From positions 1 to 64,000 of the forward strand of contig QXWV01000045.1 in the NCBI GenBank assembly GCA_009911195.1: a stretch of 64,000 nucleotides of DNA. The letters run 5' to 3'. The notes under the pieces are model-generated. The model was not told the origin of the DNA and did not search any database. It worked only from the letters and a program-made list of their open reading frames with translations. A program made the translations under genes and the position numbers. Shown in pieces: positions 63,556 through 64,000 of this stretch (position 1 is its first letter; each line of letters opens with the position of its first letter). This stretch comes from Lachnospiraceae bacterium (GTDB lineage: Bacteria; Bacillota; Clostridia; Lachnospirales; Lachnospiraceae).

Positions 63556-64000
63556 CTAATAGGTTTTCTGCCATTGGTACGGGCCACCCCAATCTCCAAT
63601 CATTGTAGTGGATGTTCCCGCTTCCGTATGTACCCTTGTTTCAAAGTGGTAATTCATATCGGAAACATATCCGTTCGCCCTCTGTACATTGCTGCACATA
63701 TAACTTATCACATACTCTGTATGGGGATAATAGCTTTCCCCTTCCTTTGCCGGTTCATAAGTAAGGCTGGAACGTTGTACACCGTTATCCGTCATTGCAT
63801 TCCCCCAGACGGTAAGGACACCCGCCGTATTCTCATTTGCGTCATAATTAGGGAATTCAAAGCTGCATTTCCCATCCTTTTGTTTTAAAATAACGTATTC
63901 CCGGCTCACAGGAATATATGTCGAGCCCTCCCAGTATTCCATTGTACCATTGATAAAAGCATCCCTTAGCTGGAGATAGCCGTCGGTAACAATAAAGTCT
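63556..64000 (-). CDS. C-terminal part of a larger protein, cut by window edge
   Basis: At least 148 residues and no start in the window; the frame is open to the edge. Beta-rich composition with GYVSDMNYHFETRVHTEAG and YMCSNVQRANG; no membrane helix, Cys-poor. It reads like an extracellular or periplasm-facing beta domain, but I do not recognise a family. It ends 14 bases before thiN. Confidence 0.6.
   Translation of the reverse strand, partial: DFIVTDGYLQLRDAFINGTMEYWEGSTYIPVSREYVILKQKDGKCSFEFPNYDANENTAGVLTVWGNAMTDNGVQRSSLTYEPAKEGESYYPHTEYVISYMCSNVQRANGYVSDMNYHFETRVHTEAGTSTTMIGDWGGPYQWQKTY

Overview
The window looks like a chromosomal segment of a moderate-GC, spore-forming member of the Clostridia, most likely Lachnospiraceae. 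The rpmB / Asp23 (YloU) / fakA (YloV) / recG order, a GerW (YtfJ) sporulation protein next to a DUF2953 protein, ruvA-ruvB-zapA, a GGGtGRT protein paired with an NifU-like scaffold, class B PBP plus FtsW/RodA, and SD-dependent starts with many GTG/TTG initiators all fit. This is inferred from gene content and not from a marker phylogeny. I see no rRNA, tRNA, CRISPR array, prophage or intact insertion sequence.

Layout. 1-5.2 kb (minus): degV, recG, fakA, Asp23; the divergent rpmB is on plus with its own promoter. 5.7-8.3 kb (minus): a gerW/DUF2953 unit, a 47-residue membrane peptide and a J-domain coiled-coil protein. 8.6-13.9 kb (minus): U32 peptidase-ftsW/rodA-PBP operon. 14.2-19.2 kb (minus): zapA, ruvBA, a Gx transporter and NusG-II pair, DUF4037 and TPR proteins. 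19.3-21.5 kb: histidine phosphatase (plus) and a GT39-like transferase (minus). 21.6-28.9 kb (minus): branched-chain amino-acid genes leuCD and ilvB-ilvH-ilvN-ilvC, split by an HD-GYP response regulator. 29-31.5 kb: metH. 31.6-33.3 kb: an MCP broken by a one-base frameshift. 33.6-35.3 kb: GGGtGRT/scaffold pair. 35.6-41 kb: left-handed beta-helix protein, topB, asd, argH. 41.3-43.4 kb: a large secreted repeat protein. 43.9-45.6 kb (plus): an SsuBC-like ABC importer without a binding protein. 45.6-47 kb: hemerythrin-CheX-REC fusion.

47.2-55 kb is a carbohydrate-type catabolic unit: Gfo/Idh oxidoreductase, lipoprotein binding protein, two permeases, sugar isomerase and creatininase-fold hydrolase on minus, with a divergent ROK regulator on plus. 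Both promoters are near consensus and both leaders carry a similar ACTAATT-containing motif, a plausible ROK operator. 55-59.1 kb holds a possible 33-residue gene and a heterodimeric ABC exporter preceded by a terminator-like attenuator. 59.1-62.8 kb holds a 306-nt near-palindrome followed by an acyl-CoA-ligase-type gene and a sodium:solute symporter. The end of the window has thiamine diphosphokinase and a gene cut by the window edge.

The most unusual signals are non-coding. They are a modular family of terminator-hairpin repeats at several unrelated gene ends, the 306-nt inverted repeat with an apparent internal three-way junction, a pair of perfect palindromes inside the U32 coding sequence, and a block after the beta-helix gene that stays in frame past its stop codon.
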